Of a stretch of 64,000 bases of DNA, positions 16,657 to 26,141 are shown piece after piece; the first letter of the stretch is position 1, and each line of letters opens with the position of its first letter. The stretch spans positions 248,001-312,000 of the forward strand of contig NZ_JOFQ01000011.1 in NCBI RefSeq assembly GCF_000718305.1, in the 5' to 3' direction. Under the pieces are notes generated by a model. That model was given only the letters and a program-made list of their open reading frames with translations, was not told where the DNA came from and searched no databases. The DNA is from Streptomyces niger (GTDB lineage: Bacteria > Actinomycetota > Actinomycetes > Streptomycetales > Streptomycetaceae). The position numbers were made by a program, and so were the translations under genes.

Positions 16657-17715
16657 TCAGGCGAGCGAACTGGTCTGGCCGTCGTCGACGAACTCCAGCT
16701 GCCAGTGGGGCAGCGCCGCCACCCCGGGGTCGTCGGGCGAGGCCCCGGCGGCCTCCTCCGAACGCAGCGCCGCCGGGATGAGGACCCGGTCACCGTTGCG
16801 CAGCCGGGTCCGCCCGCCTCGCGGCACCGGCTGCGGCAGCTCGTCGCCCACGTGCCACACGAAGGCCTGCGGTCCGTCGGGCCGCACCTGCACGCACCAC
16901 TGCCCCCACTCGTGCACCAGCCGGCAGTGCCAGCGGCTCACCACGTGCGGCCGCCGCGACGCCAGCAGGATGTCCGCCTCGGCACCCGAGCCGTTGCTGC
17001 GCCCCACCCAGAACTCGCGCCGGTCCGGGCCGCCGGCGCGCAGCGGCACCAGCCGGGCGGGCGCGCCGTACGGGTCGTGCACCCACAGCCGTACCGGGTA
17101 CGGCTCGGCGAGGTCCGGCCAGTGGGCGCGCAGGCCGTCCACGGGCACGGCGTACCCGGTCCGCAGCTGGGCGTCGCGGTCCACCGCGGTCACCATGCCG
17201 ACCACGGCCTTCAGGTCCGCGTCCCAGAGGGGCGAGCCGCTGAAGCCGCGCGCGGCCGGGTGGCCCTGCGCCCCCGGGACGGTGAACTGGAGCAGCCCGC
17301 CCGCCGTGCGGCCCGTCAGCCGCCCGGTGGCCCACACCCCGTCCGGGTGACCGACGGGGAACCCGTACACGTCGAAACCGTGCCCGGCCGGCATGTCGGC
17401 GTCGTCCAGCGGCGCGGGGCAGGCCCCGGCGGGCACCCGGGCGGGCCGCAGGACGGCGAGGTCGTCGCGGCTGCCCACGGGGGCCTCCGTGCGGCTCAGC
17501 ACGATGCGCGCCGGGATGCCCCGGCCGCCTTCCACGAAGGGGAGGTCGATCAGCACGCCGGCCGGACCGCCGTCCGCGCCCGTGGCCGGGCCGACGACAT
17601 GGGCGCAGGTCAGCACCGTTCCGTTGGCGCACAGCACGCCCCCGCCGAGCACCGGCCCGTCCGCCGCCGACCGGATCCGCACCTGCCACAGCGGCCTGGC
17701 CGCCTGCCTGTCCAC
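16657..17715 (-). CDS. Trypsin-like serine protease with C-terminal FHA-like domain
   Basis: About 352 residues without a clear signal peptide. The trypsin fold carries the full triad: His in TCAHV (near 38), Asp in RDDLAVLRP (near 85) and Ser in GFSGSPLW (near 160). The C-terminal third (about 225-350) has FHA hallmarks: FWVGRSNGSGAEADILL, then VVSRWHCRLV, and a late NGDRVLIP turn; FHA domains bind phosphothreonine. It stands first in a run with a protein kinase-FGE gene and a Trypco1-like gene, so phosphorylation-dependent recruitment of the protease is a natural hypothesis. I took the GTG at 17715 (GAGGGGGAG upstream), because longer readings overlap the divergent gene. Confidence 0.8.
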   Translation of the reverse strand: MDRQAARPLWQVRIRSAADGPVLGGGVLCANGTVLTCAHVVGPATGADGGPAGVLIDLPFVEGGRGIPARIVLSRTEAPVGSRDDLAVLRPARVPAGACPAPLDDADMPAGHGFDVYGFPVGHPDGVWATGRLTGRTAGGLLQFTVPGAQGHPAARGFSGSPLWDADLKAVVGMVTAVDRDAQLRTGYAVPVDGLRAHWPDLAEPYPVRLWVHDPYGAPARLVPLRAGGPDRREFWVGRSNGSGAEADILLASRRPHVVSRWHCRLVHEWGQWCVQVRPDGPQAFVWHVGDELPQPVPRGGRTRLRNGDRVLIPAALRSEEAAGASPDDPGVAALPHWQLEFVDDGQTSSLA

Positions 17716-17851
17716 CCCTGGCTCCCCCTCGCCCGCCCTCGCCCACCGCGCCGCCGGAACACCGCGATCGTAGGCACGAAGGAGTGCCCGGGGCGTCCGG
17801 GCAGTGGAACTCGCCCGCCTCCGGCTGATCCGTCCCGGCACAATGGGCTTC

Positions 17852-18649
17852 ATGCCGATAACCTCCGCCCCTGCTCCCAGCCGCGCCGAGCTGATCGACC
17901 ACCTCGTCCGCACCCGGATCGCCGGCGACGTCGCCACGCCCCGGGAGAACAACCTCGACCACTACCGCAAGCTCGCCAACGGCGACCGCCACTACTGGTT
18001 CGGCCTGGAACTGGGCGACCGGTGGAGAGACGAGCAGGACGTGCTCGCCGTGATGGCCGAGCGCTGCGGCGTCAGCGACGACCCCGACCACCGGCACGGC
18101 CAGGACACCATCGACCCCGAGCTGACGGTGGCCGCGCTGGAGCGGATGGCGGCGGTGCTGCGCAAGGCGGCGGCCGGGCAGCAGCGGGTGCTGTTCGCGA
18201 CCGGCCACCCGGGCGGGCTGCTGGACGTGCACATCGCCACGGCCGCCGCGCTGCGGGCCCGGGGCTGCGACATCGTGGTCGTGCCGGACGGGCTGACCGC
18301 CGATGACGGCGTGGTCTTCCAGTTCGGCCAGGTGGCGATGTTGGAGCGGGGCGCGACGCTGTGGCACACGCACTCGCCGGGCCCGATGGCGGCGATCCTG
18401 GACGGGCTGGAGCGGGCGGGGCAGCCGCTGCCGGACCTGGTGGTCGCGGACCACGGCTGGGCGGGCTGCGCGGGGCAGCGCGGCATCGACGCGGTCGGCT
18501 ACGCGGACTCCAACGACCCGGCGCTCTTCCTCGCCGAGTCGGAGGGCACCCTCCAGGTCACGGTCCCGCTGGACGACCACGTCCGCAGCCCGCGTCACTA
18601 CGACCCGCTGACGGCGTACCTGCTGACCGCGGCGGGCCTGGTGGACTGA
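17852..18649 (+). CDS. Conserved actinobacterial phosphatase-annotated protein
   Basis: About 265 residues, soluble. I recognise it as a Streptomyces core protein commonly labelled phosphatase; conserved stretches include ATPRENNLDHYRKLANGD, LFATGHPGGLLDVH and LVVADHGWAGCAGQ, the last with Asp and His that could bind metal. The actual substrate is unknown to me. Start: CACAAT seven bases before the ATG at 17852 fits a -10 box for a leaderless transcript, and no Shine-Dalgarno sequence is seen before either this ATG or the one at 17843. It is divergent from the trypsin-FHA gene and converges on the CDF transporter gene with nine bases between them. Confidence 0.6.
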   Translation: MPITSAPAPSRAELIDHLVRTRIAGDVATPRENNLDHYRKLANGDRHYWFGLELGDRWRDEQDVLAVMAERCGVSDDPDHRHGQDTIDPELTVAALERMAAVLRKAAAGQQRVLFATGHPGGLLDVHIATAAALRARGCDIVVVPDGLTADDGVVFQFGQVAMLERGATLWHTHSPGPMAAILDGLERAGQPLPDLVVADHGWAGCAGQRGIDAVGYADSNDPALFLAESEGTLQVTVPLDDHVRSPRHYDPLTAYLLTAAGLVD

Positions 18650-18658
18650 CCGGCGCCC

Positions 18659-19645
18659 TTACGGGGCCCGCTGCCCGCTGCCCGGCGTCGGGTCCAGGAA
18701 GACCCGGCGGACGGCGGGGAAGCGGGCACGGAGGGACCGCTCGGCCTCCTCGCAGGACCGTTCGACCTCCGCCGCGGTGGCCAGGTCGCGGAAGTCGACC
18801 TTCGCGGCGACCAGCACCTCGTCCGGCCCCTGCACGACGGTGACCAGCTCCAGCACCGCCACCACGTCCGGCACGGCCAGCAGTCGCTCCCGTACCGCGT
18901 CCCGCATCGCCGGCGGGAGCGACCGCCCGATGATCAGCTGGGCGTTGCTGCGGCCCAGCACCCAGGCGACGTACACCAGCAGCAGCCCGATGAGGACCGC
19001 GGCGACGCCGTCCCAGACCCCCGAGCCGGTGAGCTGCCCGCCCAGCAGGCCGCCCGCCGCCAGCAGCAGCCCGGCCAGCGCCGCGGAGTCCTCCATCACC
19101 ACCGCCTTCACGGCGGTGTCGGGGGTGTGCCGCACATACCGGCGCAGGCCCACCCCGAAGCGCGCCGCCGCGGCGCGTGCCTGCCGGATGCCGGTACGCA
19201 GCGAGTAGCCCTCCAGGAGGAAGGCGACGGCGAGGATGACGTAGGAGACCAGCGGGTCGCCCGGCTCTTCGCCGTGCAGGAAGGTGTGGATGCCGTCGTA
19301 CACGGAGAAGACCGCGCCGCCCACGAAGGTGGCGACGGAAGCGAGCAGGGCCCAGATGTACCGCTCCTGGCCGTGACCGAGCGGGTGGTCTTCGTCCGCC
19401 GGCTTCGCGCTGCGCTTCAGGGCCGTGAGGAGCAGCAGTTCGGTGACGGTGTCGGCGACGGAGTGCGCGGCTTCGGACAGCATCGCGCTGGACCCGCTGA
19501 TCATGCCGCCCACGGCCTTGGCGGCGGCGATGCCGAGGTTGGCTCCCGCTGCGACGAGGACGGTGCCGGTGCTCTCGCCCGTACCGTCCTCCGCCGCCTC
19601 GGTCTGCACGCTGTCCACAAGGCGGAAGTATGCCCGCTTTGTCAC
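18659..19645 (-). CDS. Cation diffusion facilitator (CDF) family transporter
   Basis: About 328 residues with roughly six membrane helices. The first helices carry the CDF metal motif LSEAAHSVADTVTELLLL and the loop DEDHPLGHGQERYIWALLAS; a third helix region has DSAALAGLLLAAGG. A C-terminal cytoplasmic ferredoxin-like domain (about 250-320) follows. It resembles the ZNT9-like branch; the exported ion (Zn, Fe, Co or Mn) is not readable. The GTG start overlaps the stop of the upstream thioesterase gene (GTGA), so translation is probably coupled, though the two functions are not obviously related. Confidence 0.85.
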   Translation of the reverse strand: MTKRAYFRLVDSVQTEAAEDGTGESTGTVLVAAGANLGIAAAKAVGGMISGSSAMLSEAAHSVADTVTELLLLTALKRSAKPADEDHPLGHGQERYIWALLASVATFVGGAVFSVYDGIHTFLHGEEPGDPLVSYVILAVAFLLEGYSLRTGIRQARAAAARFGVGLRRYVRHTPDTAVKAVVMEDSAALAGLLLAAGGLLGGQLTGSGVWDGVAAVLIGLLLVYVAWVLGRSNAQLIIGRSLPPAMRDAVRERLLAVPDVVAVLELVTVVQGPDEVLVAAKVDFRDLATAAEVERSCEEAERSLRARFPAVRRVFLDPTPGSGQRAP

Positions 19646-20529
19646 CGCGGCGCGCGGATCACGCCCTCCTGGATCACCGACACCGCGAGCTGTCCCTCGG
19701 CGGTGAAGATGCGCCCCTTGCCCAGGCCGCGGCCGCCCTGCGCGGTCGGCGACTCCTGGTCGTACAGCAGCCACTCGTCCGCCTTCAGCGGGCGGTGGAA
19801 CCACATCGCGTGGTCCAGGCTCGCGCCCACCACGTCGCCGACGGCCCAGCCGCCGCGCCCGTGCGCGAGCAGCACCGAGTCCAGCAGCGTCATGTCGGAG
19901 ACGTAGGTGACCAGGCAGATGTCCAGGAGCGGCCGGGGGATGCCGGGGTCGCCGTCGAGCTTGCCCTGGGTGCGGAACCAGACCTGCGAGCGGGGCTCGC
20001 GCACCTGCCCCGCGGTGGCGAACGGCGGCTCCTCGACGTACCGCAGGTCCACCGCGGCCCGCGCCTCCAGCAGCCGCTGCGCGACCCCCTCGCCGACGAA
20101 CCGGTCCGCGTAGCGCGGCAGCATCTCGGCGGCGGTGGGCAGCGTGAGCGGGTCCGGCACGGCCGGCATCGGCTCCTGGTGCTCCATGCCCTCCTCGTGC
20201 GCGTGGAAGGACGCGGTGAGGTGGAAGATCTGCTGGCCGTGCTGGACGGCGACGACCCGGCGGGTGGTGAAGGACCGGCCGTCGCGGATCCGGTCGACGG
20301 TGTAGACGATGGGCGCGCCGGGGTCACCGGGGCGCAGGAAGTACGCGTGCAGGGAGTGCGGCGGCCGCTCGGCGGGGACCGTACGGCCCGCCGCGACCAG
20401 CGCCTGGGCCGCCACCTGCCCGCCGAAGACCCGGGGGACCACGGCGGGCCGGGACTGCCCGCGGTAGATGTCCTCCTCGATCTGCTCCAGGGTGAGCAGA
20501 TCGAGGAGGGATTCCAGTGCGTCGTTCAT
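19642..20529 (-). CDS. tesB: Acyl-CoA thioesterase II
   Basis: The 295-residue double-hotdog enzyme hydrolyses acyl-CoA to free acid and CoA. Both halves are present: the N-terminal hotdog with FGGQVAAQALVAAGRTV and HAYFLRPGD, and the C-terminal one with SDMTLLDS, SLDHAMWFH and the SPTAQGGRGLGKGRIF block. The Asp-Thr-Gln triad of TesB (Asp in LDHAMW, Thr in DMTLLD, Gln in AQGGRG) is intact. The usual length of about 290 residues matches. It lies 19 bases after an acyl-CoA dehydrogenase gene on the same strand, consistent with fatty or branched acyl-CoA turnover. Confidence 0.93.
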   Translation of the reverse strand: MNDALESLLDLLTLEQIEEDIYRGQSRPAVVPRVFGGQVAAQALVAAGRTVPAERPPHSLHAYFLRPGDPGAPIVYTVDRIRDGRSFTTRRVVAVQHGQQIFHLTASFHAHEEGMEHQEPMPAVPDPLTLPTAAEMLPRYADRFVGEGVAQRLLEARAAVDLRYVEEPPFATAGQVREPRSQVWFRTQGKLDGDPGIPRPLLDICLVTYVSDMTLLDSVLLAHGRGGWAVGDVVGASLDHAMWFHRPLKADEWLLYDQESPTAQGGRGLGKGRIFTAEGQLAVSVIQEGVIRAPR

Positions 20530-20548
20530 GGACGTCGGAGAAGGGGCC

Positions 20549-21706
20549 TCAGAGGCCCATCGACTTGGCGATGATCGACTTCATGACCTCGTTGGTGCCG
20601 CCGTAGATGCGGTTGACGCGGTTGTCCGCGTACAGGCGGGCGATCGGGTACTCGTTCATGTAGCCGTAGCCGCCGTGCAGCTGGAGGCAGCGGTCGATGA
20701 CGCGGTGCGCGACCTCGGTGCAGAACAACTTGGCGGAGGCGGCCTCGGCCGCGGTCAGCTCGCCCGCGTCCAGGGCCTCCAGGGCGCGGTCGGCGACGGC
20801 CTCGGCCGCGTCCACCTCGGCCTGGCAGGCGGCCAGCTCGAACTTGGTGTTCTGGAAGGACGCGACGGTCTTGCCGAAGACGGTGCGGTCCTGCACGTAC
20901 TGCTGCGCGAACCGGACGGCGGCCTTGGCCTGCGCGTACGCGCCGTAGGCGATGCCCCAGCGCTCGGAGGGGAGGTTCTTGCCGAGGTAGTAGAAGCCCT
21001 TGTTCTCCTCGCCGAGCAGGTCCTCGGCCGGCACCTTCACGTCGACGAACGCCAGCTCGGCGGTGTCGGAGGTCTTCAGGCCCAGCTTGTCCAGCTTGCG
21101 GCCGACGGAGTAGCCCTCGGACTTGGTGTCCACGGCGAAGAGGGAGATACCGAAGCGGCGGTCGTCCTCCTTCGGCGCGGAGGTACGGGCGCAGACGATC
21201 ACGCGGTCGGCGTGCACGCCGCCGGTGATGAAGGTCTTGGCGCCGTTGAGGACGTAGTGCGTGCCGTCCTCGGAGCGCTTGGCGGTGGTCTTCATGCCCG
21301 CGAGGTCGGAGCCGGTGCCCGGCTCGGTCATCGCCAGGGCCCACATCTCCTCGGCGGAGACGAACTTCGGCAGGTAGCGCTTCTTCTGCTCGTCGGTGGC
21401 GAGCATCTTGATGTAGGGCAGGGCGAGCAGCACGTGCACGCCGGAGCCGCCGAAGTTCACGCCCGCGCGGGCGGTCTCCTCGTACTGGACGGCCTCGAAC
21501 TTGTGCGACTCAAGGCCCGCGCCGCCGAACTCCTCGGGGACGTTGATGCCGAAGAGGCCCAGCTCGGCGAGCTTGTAGTAGAACTCGCGGGGCACCTGCC
21601 CGGCCTGGAACCACTCGTCGAAGACCGGCACGACCTCGGCCTCGATGAAGGCGCGGATGGTGTCCCGGAACGCCTCGTGGTCCTCGTTGAATACCGTCCG
21701 CTTCAC
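20549..21706 (-). CDS. Acyl-CoA dehydrogenase
   Basis: A 385-residue FAD-dependent dehydrogenase that introduces the alpha-beta double bond in an acyl-CoA. Family blocks are clear: LALPYIKML, WALAMTEPGTGSDLAGMKT (FAD/substrate loop), GAKTFITGG, QDRTVFGKTVASFQNTKF and the C-terminal LHGGYGYMNEYPIARLYAD with YGGTNEVMKSIIAKSMGL. The GTG at 21706 is preceded by a full AGGAGG five bases upstream, so I prefer it to the ATG nine codons earlier. It is adjacent to tesB and to a TetR gene. The chain-length class is uncertain; proximity to the leucine operon suggests a short or branched acyl-CoA. Confidence 0.9.
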   Translation of the reverse strand: MKRTVFNEDHEAFRDTIRAFIEAEVVPVFDEWFQAGQVPREFYYKLAELGLFGINVPEEFGGAGLESHKFEAVQYEETARAGVNFGGSGVHVLLALPYIKMLATDEQKKRYLPKFVSAEEMWALAMTEPGTGSDLAGMKTTAKRSEDGTHYVLNGAKTFITGGVHADRVIVCARTSAPKEDDRRFGISLFAVDTKSEGYSVGRKLDKLGLKTSDTAELAFVDVKVPAEDLLGEENKGFYYLGKNLPSERWGIAYGAYAQAKAAVRFAQQYVQDRTVFGKTVASFQNTKFELAACQAEVDAAEAVADRALEALDAGELTAAEAASAKLFCTEVAHRVIDRCLQLHGGYGYMNEYPIARLYADNRVNRIYGGTNEVMKSIIAKSMGL

Positions 21707-21812
21707 AGCCGCCTCCTGGACATTCCGACTCACTACGCTGGCTAAGCGCTTGCTCAGCGAAAGCTACCGGTCGGTTACGCCGACTGTCCAGGGTTCAAGA
21801 AAGCGACCCCGA

Positions 21813-22430
21813 TCACCTCGCCACGGCGCGGTCCGGGTCGGCCGCCGCGGCGAACGCGCCCAGCGCCAACCGCTTCAACAGGGCCTCCGTGGACGAGCGG
21901 GGCGGCAGGCTGGCGCGCGGGCTCAGGTGCGGGGTGGAGTTCAGCAGGCCGAAGACGGCGTGCACGGCGGCCCGCGCCTCGGACTCCGTGCAGGCCGGGT
22001 AGACCTCGCGGACGACCTCGACCCACAGCTCGACGTACTGGCGCTGGAGCTGGCGGACCCGCTTGCGGTCCGCCTCGCGCAGCCGGTCCAGCTCCCGGTC
22101 GTGGACGGTGATCAGCGGGCGGTCGTCCAGCGCGAAGTCGATGTGCCCCTCGATCAGCGCGTGCAGCACCTGCTCGGCGCTCTCGCCGCCGTCGGCGACC
22201 CGCAGCCGGCCGCCGTCCAGCAGCCGCTCGCTGATCCCGACCAGCAGCTCGGCGAGCATCGCGTCCTTGCCGGCGAAGTGGCGGTACAGGCCGGGACCGG
22301 AGATCCCGACCGCGGCGCCTATCTCGTCCACGCCGACGCCGTGGAAGCCGCGCTCGGCGAAGAGCCGCGCGGCCTCTTTGAGGATCTGCTCGCGACGGCT
22401 GACGGCGGCGGGGGCCTTCGTGCTGCTCAT
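21813..22430 (-). CDS. TetR-family transcriptional regulator (probable repressor of the leucine catabolic operon)
   Basis: A 205-residue TetR regulator. The N-terminal helix-turn-helix spans about residues 12-58 (REQILKEAARLFAERGFHGV, then GAAVGISGPGLYRHFAGKD). The C-terminal half is the variable ligand domain; in this genomic setting an acyl-CoA is the expected ligand, by analogy with other TetR regulators of acyl-CoA catabolism. It is divergent from mccB, and the 85 bases between them contain two related 16-base palindromic sites, the expected operators. It may also control the minus-strand acyl-CoA dehydrogenase-tesB genes, which start about 100 bases downstream of its own stop. Confidence 0.88.
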   Translation of the reverse strand: MSSTKAPAAVSRREQILKEAARLFAERGFHGVGVDEIGAAVGISGPGLYRHFAGKDAMLAELLVGISERLLDGGRLRVADGGESAEQVLHALIEGHIDFALDDRPLITVHDRELDRLREADRKRVRQLQRQYVELWVEVVREVYPACTESEARAAVHAVFGLLNSTPHLSPRASLPPRSSTEALLKRLALGAFAAAADPDRAVAR

Positions 22431-22452
22431 GGCTCCAATTGTAGACAGGCGG

Positions 22453-22498
22453 GTTAGTGCTCGTTAACCTGAACGCAATCGTGTTAACGACCACTAAC
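22453..22498. promoter_or_regulatory. Double TetR-type operator between regulator and mccB
   Basis: Two 16-base sites, GTTAGTGCTCGTTAAC (22453-22468) and the inverted copy GTTAACGACCACTAAC (22483-22498), differ at one base when aligned and are each pseudo-palindromic (GTTA...TAAC). Their centres are 30 bases apart, about three helical turns. The second ends 17 bases before the mccB start. Confidence 0.75.
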
Positions 22499-22515
22499 AA
22501 GGGGCGGGTGCGACG

Positions 22516-24168
22516 ATGGAGCAGGCTCCGGTACTGGGGGACGATGGGGGTGCCCCCGCGCGAGCGCAGTCGAGCGTGGGGGAAGACCCCGCGGCCGACT
22601 CCTGGCGGGCCAACGAGGCCGCGCACCGCGCGCTCGTGGACGAGCTGCGCGCGAAGCTCGCGGCGGCCCGGCAGGGCGGCGGCGAGAAGGCCAGGGCACG
22701 GCACACGGCACGCGGCAAGCTGCTGCCCAGGGACCGGGTGGACAGCCTGCTGGACCCGGGCTCACCCTTCCTGGAGCTGGCCCCGCTGGCGGCGGACGGG
22801 ATGTACGACGGCGCAGCGCCGGCGGCCGGCGTGATCGCGGGCATCGGCCGGGTCTCGGGCCGCGAGGTGGTGATCGTCGCCAACGACGCCACGGTCAAGG
22901 GCGGCACGTACTACCCGATGACCGTGAAGAAGCACCTCCGCGCCCAGGAGGTCGCCCTGGAGAACCGCCTCCCCTGCGTCTACCTGGTCGACTCCGGCGG
23001 CGCCTTCCTGCCCATGCAGGACGAGGTCTTCCCCGACCGCGAGCACTTCGGGCGGATCTTCTACAACCAGGCCCGGATGTCCGGCGCCGGCATCCCGCAG
23101 ATCGCCGCCGTCCTCGGGTCCTGCACGGCGGGCGGCGCGTACGTCCCCGCGATGAGCGACGAGGCCGTGATCGTCCGCAACCAGGGCACGATCTTCCTCG
23201 GCGGCCCGCCGCTGGTGAAGGCCGCGACCGGCGAGGTCGTCACGGCCGAGGAGCTGGGCGGCGGCGAGGTGCACTCCCGCACCTCGGGCGTCACCGACCA
23301 CCTCGCGGAGGACGACGCGCACGCCCTGCGCATCGTCCGCACGATCGTCGGCACCCTCGGCGAGCGCGCCCCGCTCCCCTGGAGCGTACGGACGGTGGAG
23401 GAGCCCAAGGCCGACCCGGCCGGGCTGTACGGCATGGTCCCCACCGACTCCCGCACCCCCTACGACGTCCGCGAGGTCATCGCCCGCCTCGTCGACGGCT
23501 CGCGCTTCGCGGAGTTCAAGGCGGAGTACGGCCAGACGCTGGTCACCGGCTTCGCGCACCTGCACGGCCACCCGGTCGGCATCGTCGCCAACAACGGCAT
23601 CCTCTTCTCGGAGTCCGCCCAGAAGGGCGCGCACTTCATCGAGCTGTGCGACCAGCGCGGCATCCCGCTGGTGTTCCTGCAGAACATCTCCGGCTTCATG
23701 GTCGGCAAGGACTACGAAGCGGGCGGCATCGCCAAGCACGGCGCCAAGATGGTCACGGCGGTGGCCTGCACCCGCGTGCCCAAGCTGACCGTCGTGATCG
23801 GCGGCTCGTACGGCGCGGGCAACTACTCCATGTGCGGCCGGGCCTACTCCCCCCGCTTCCTGTGGATGTGGCCGAACGCCAAGATCTCCGTCATGGGCGG
23901 CGAGCAGGCCGCCTCGGTCCTCGCGACCGTCAAGCGCGACCAGCTCGAAGCGCGCGGCGAGGAGTGGCCCGCGGAGGCGGAGGACGCCTTCAAGGCGCCG
24001 ATCCGCGAGCAGTACGAGACGCAGGGCAACGCCTACTACGCCACGGCCCGGCTCTGGGACGACGGCGTGATCGACCCGATGGAGACCCGGCAGGTGCTGG
24101 GTCTGGCCCTCACCGCCTGCGCCAACGCCCCGCTGACCGACCCCGCCTTCGGCGTCTTCCGGATGTGA
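22516..24168 (+). CDS. mccB: Methylcrotonyl-CoA carboxylase carboxyltransferase (beta) subunit
   Basis: A 550-residue carboxyltransferase that moves CO2 from carboxybiotin to an acyl-CoA; with the neighbouring HMG-CoA lyase and acyl-CoA dehydrogenase, 3-methylcrotonyl-CoA is the likely substrate. Blocks typical of Mcc[74 protein letters not shown] and [20 protein letters not shown]. It corresponds to the gene called accD1 in S. coelicolor (synteny from memory). Residues 7-25 are an oddity: they are encoded by a palindromic Streptomyces dispersed repeat of 57 bases, inserted in frame ahead of the conserved domain. mccA follows after 11 bases. Confidence 0.92.
   Translation: MEQAPVLGDDGGAPARAQSSVGEDPAADSWRANEAAHRALVDELRAKLAAARQGGGEKARARHTARGKLLPRDRVDSLLDPGSPFLELAPLAADGMYDGAAPAAGVIAGIGRVSGREVVIVANDATVKGGTYYPMTVKKHLRAQEVALENRLPCVYLVDSGGAFLPMQDEVFPDREHFGRIFYNQARMSGAGIPQIAAVLGSCTAGGAYVPAMSDEAVIVRNQGTIFLGGPPLVKAATGEVVTAEELGGGEVHSRTSGVTDHLAEDDAHALRIVRTIVGTLGERAPLPWSVRTVEEPKADPAGLYGMVPTDSRTPYDVREVIARLVDGSRFAEFKAEYGQTLVTGFAHLHGHPVGIVANNGILFSESAQKGAHFIELCDQRGIPLVFLQNISGFMVGKDYEAGGIAKHGAKMVTAVACTRVPKLTVVIGGSYGAGNYSMCGRAYSPRFLWMWPNAKISVMGGEQAASVLATVKRDQLEARGEEWPAEAEDAFKAPIREQYETQGNAYYATARLWDDGVIDPMETRQVLGLALTACANAPLTDPAFGVFRM
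22534..22590. repeat. Dispersed GC-rich palindromic repeat inside the 5' end of mccB
   Basis: A 57-base element with GGGGGTGCCCCC and the motif CGCGAGCGCAGTCGAGCG followed by TGGGGGA. I know this type of sequence as a high-copy element in Streptomyces intergenic regions. Here it is inside a coding region and encodes 19 codons without a frameshift. Confidence 0.7.
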
Positions 24169-24179
24169 GGACCTCCACC

Positions 24180-26141
24180 ATGTTCAGCACAGTCCTGGTC
24201 GCCAACCGCGGCGAGATCGCGGTCCGCGTCATCCGCACCCTCCGGTCCCTGGGCATCCGCTCGGTCGCCGTCTTCAGCGACGCGGACGCCGAAGCCCGGC
24301 ACGTACGCGAGGCGGACACCGCCGTCCGCATCGGCCCCCCGCCCGCGACGGAGAGCTACCTCTCCATCGAGCGCCTCCTCGAAGCGGCGGCCCGCACGGG
24401 CGCGGAGGCCATCCACCCGGGCTACGGCTTCCTCGCGGAGAACGCCGCGTTCGCCCGCGCGGTCACCGACGCGGGGCCGGCCTTCATCGGCCCGTCCGCC
24501 GACGCCATCTCGCTGATGGGCGACAAGATCCGCGCGAAGGAGACCGTGCGGGCGGCCGGCGTGCCGGTCGTGCCGGGCTCCTCCGGCAGCGGCCTGACCG
24601 ACGCCGAACTGGCCGCCGCGGCGCGGGAGATCGGCATGCCGGTCCTGCTCAAGCCGTCCGCCGGCGGCGGCGGCAAGGGCATGCGGCTGGTGCGCGACGA
24701 GGCGCTGCTCACGGACGAGATCGCGGCGGCCCGGCGCGAGGCCCGCGGCTCCTTCGGCGACGACACCCTTCTCGTCGAGCGCTGGGTCGACCGCCCGCGC
24801 CACATCGAGATCCAGGTGCTCGCGGACGGCCACGGCAACGTGATCCACCTCGGGGAGCGCGAGTGCTCGCTCCAGCGCCGCCACCAGAAGATCATCGAGG
24901 AGGCGCCGAGCGTCCTGCTGGACGAGGCGACCCGCGCCGCGATGGGCGCCGCCGCCGTGGAAGCGGCGCGCTCGTGCGGCTATGTGGGCGCGGGCACGGT
25001 CGAGTTCATCGTCCCCGGCGACGACCCCGCCTCGTACTACTTCATGGAGATGAACACCCGCCTCCAGGTCGAGCACCCGGTGACGGAGCTGATCACCGGC
25101 CTGGACCTGGTCGAGTGGCAGCTGCGGGTCGCGGCCGGCGAGGAACTCCCGTACGGCCAGGACGACATCACCCTCACCGGGCACGCGGTCGAGGCCCGGA
25201 TCTGCGCGGAAACCGTGTCCGTCAAGGAAGGGGCCCGCGGCTTCCTGCCGTCCGGCGGCACGGTCCTCGCGCTGCACGAGCCCGCCGGCGACGGGGTGCG
25301 GACGGACTCCGGGCTCTCGGAGGGCACGGAGGTCGGCTCGCTGTACGACCCGATGCTCGCCAAGGTGATCGCGTACGGGCCCGACCGGGCGACCGCGCTG
25401 CGCAAGCTGCGGGCCGCGCTCGCCGACACGGTCATCCTCGGGGTGCCCACCAACACCGGCTTCCTGCGCCGGCTGCTGGCCCATCCGGCGGTCGTCGCCG
25501 GGGAGCTGGACACCGGTCTGGTGGAGCGCGAGGTGGACGGCCTGGTCGACGGGGCCGTGCCCGAGGAGGTGTACGCGGCGGGCGCGGCCGTGCGGCGAGC
25601 CGCGCTGGCGCCGGCCGCCGCCGGCGACGGCTGGACCGACCCGTTCTCCGTACCGAGCGGCTGGCGGCTGGGCGGTGAGGCGGCCCCGCCCGCCTTCTGG
25701 CTGCGGGTGCCGGGCCAGGAGCCGGTCCGCTCCGCCGGGCAGGGCCGGGTCACCGCGGACCGGGTCGCCGTCACCGTCGACGGCGTACGCCACACCTTCG
25801 TACGGGCCGGGGACTGGCTCGGCCGGGACGGCGACGCCTGGCACGTGCAGGACCACGACCCGGTGGCGGCCACCCTCGCGGGCGCGGCCGGCGCGCACGG
25901 CGCCGACTCCCTCACCGCGCCGATGCCCGGCACGGTCACGGTGGTCAAGGCCGCGGTCGGCGACCGCGTCGAGGCCGGACAGGGCCTGGTGGTGGTGGAG
26001 GCGATGAAGATGGAGCACGTCATCGCCGCGCCGCACGCCGGCACCGTCGCCGAACTCGACGTGACACCGGGCAGCACGGTCGCCATGGACCAGGTGCTGG
26101 CCGTGATCACCCCCGACGAGCCGGAGGAGGACCGGCGATGA
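24180..26141 (+). CDS. mccA: Methylcrotonyl-CoA carboxylase biotin-containing (alpha) subunit
   Basis: A 653-residue biotin carboxylase-carrier fusion. The order is biotin carboxylase N-domain ([18 protein letters not shown]), ATP-grasp ([45 protein letters not shown]), a C-domain to about residue 450, and a biotinyl carrier domain with EAMKMEH near residue 606, whose Lys accepts biotin. It carboxylates its own biotin with ATP and bicarbonate and passes CO2 to MccB. GTGAGGACC upstream of the ATG gives a GAGGA ribosome-binding site eight bases away. Its stop overlaps the hmgL start by four bases. Confidence 0.93.
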   Translation: MFSTVLVANRGEIAVRVIRTLRSLGIRSVAVFSDADAEARHVREADTAVRIGPPPATESYLSIERLLEAAARTGAEAIHPGYGFLAENAAFARAVTDAGPAFIGPSADAISLMGDKIRAKETVRAAGVPVVPGSSGSGLTDAELAAAAREIGMPVLLKPSAGGGGKGMRLVRDEALLTDEIAAARREARGSFGDDTLLVERWVDRPRHIEIQVLADGHGNVIHLGERECSLQRRHQKIIEEAPSVLLDEATRAAMGAAAVEAARSCGYVGAGTVEFIVPGDDPASYYFMEMNTRLQVEHPVTELITGLDLVEWQLRVAAGEELPYGQDDITLTGHAVEARICAETVSVKEGARGFLPSGGTVLALHEPAGDGVRTDSGLSEGTEVGSLYDPMLAKVIAYGPDRATALRKLRAALADTVILGVPTNTGFLRRLLAHPAVVAGELDTGLVEREVDGLVDGAVPEEVYAAGAAVRRAALAPAAAGDGWTDPFSVPSGWRLGGEAAPPAFWLRVPGQEPVRSAGQGRVTADRVAVTVDGVRHTFVRAGDWLGRDGDAWHVQDHDPVAATLAGAAGAHGADSLTAPMPGTVTVVKAAVGDRVEAGQGLVVVEAMKMEHVIAAPHAGTVAELDVTPGSTVAMDQVLAVITPDEPEEDRR

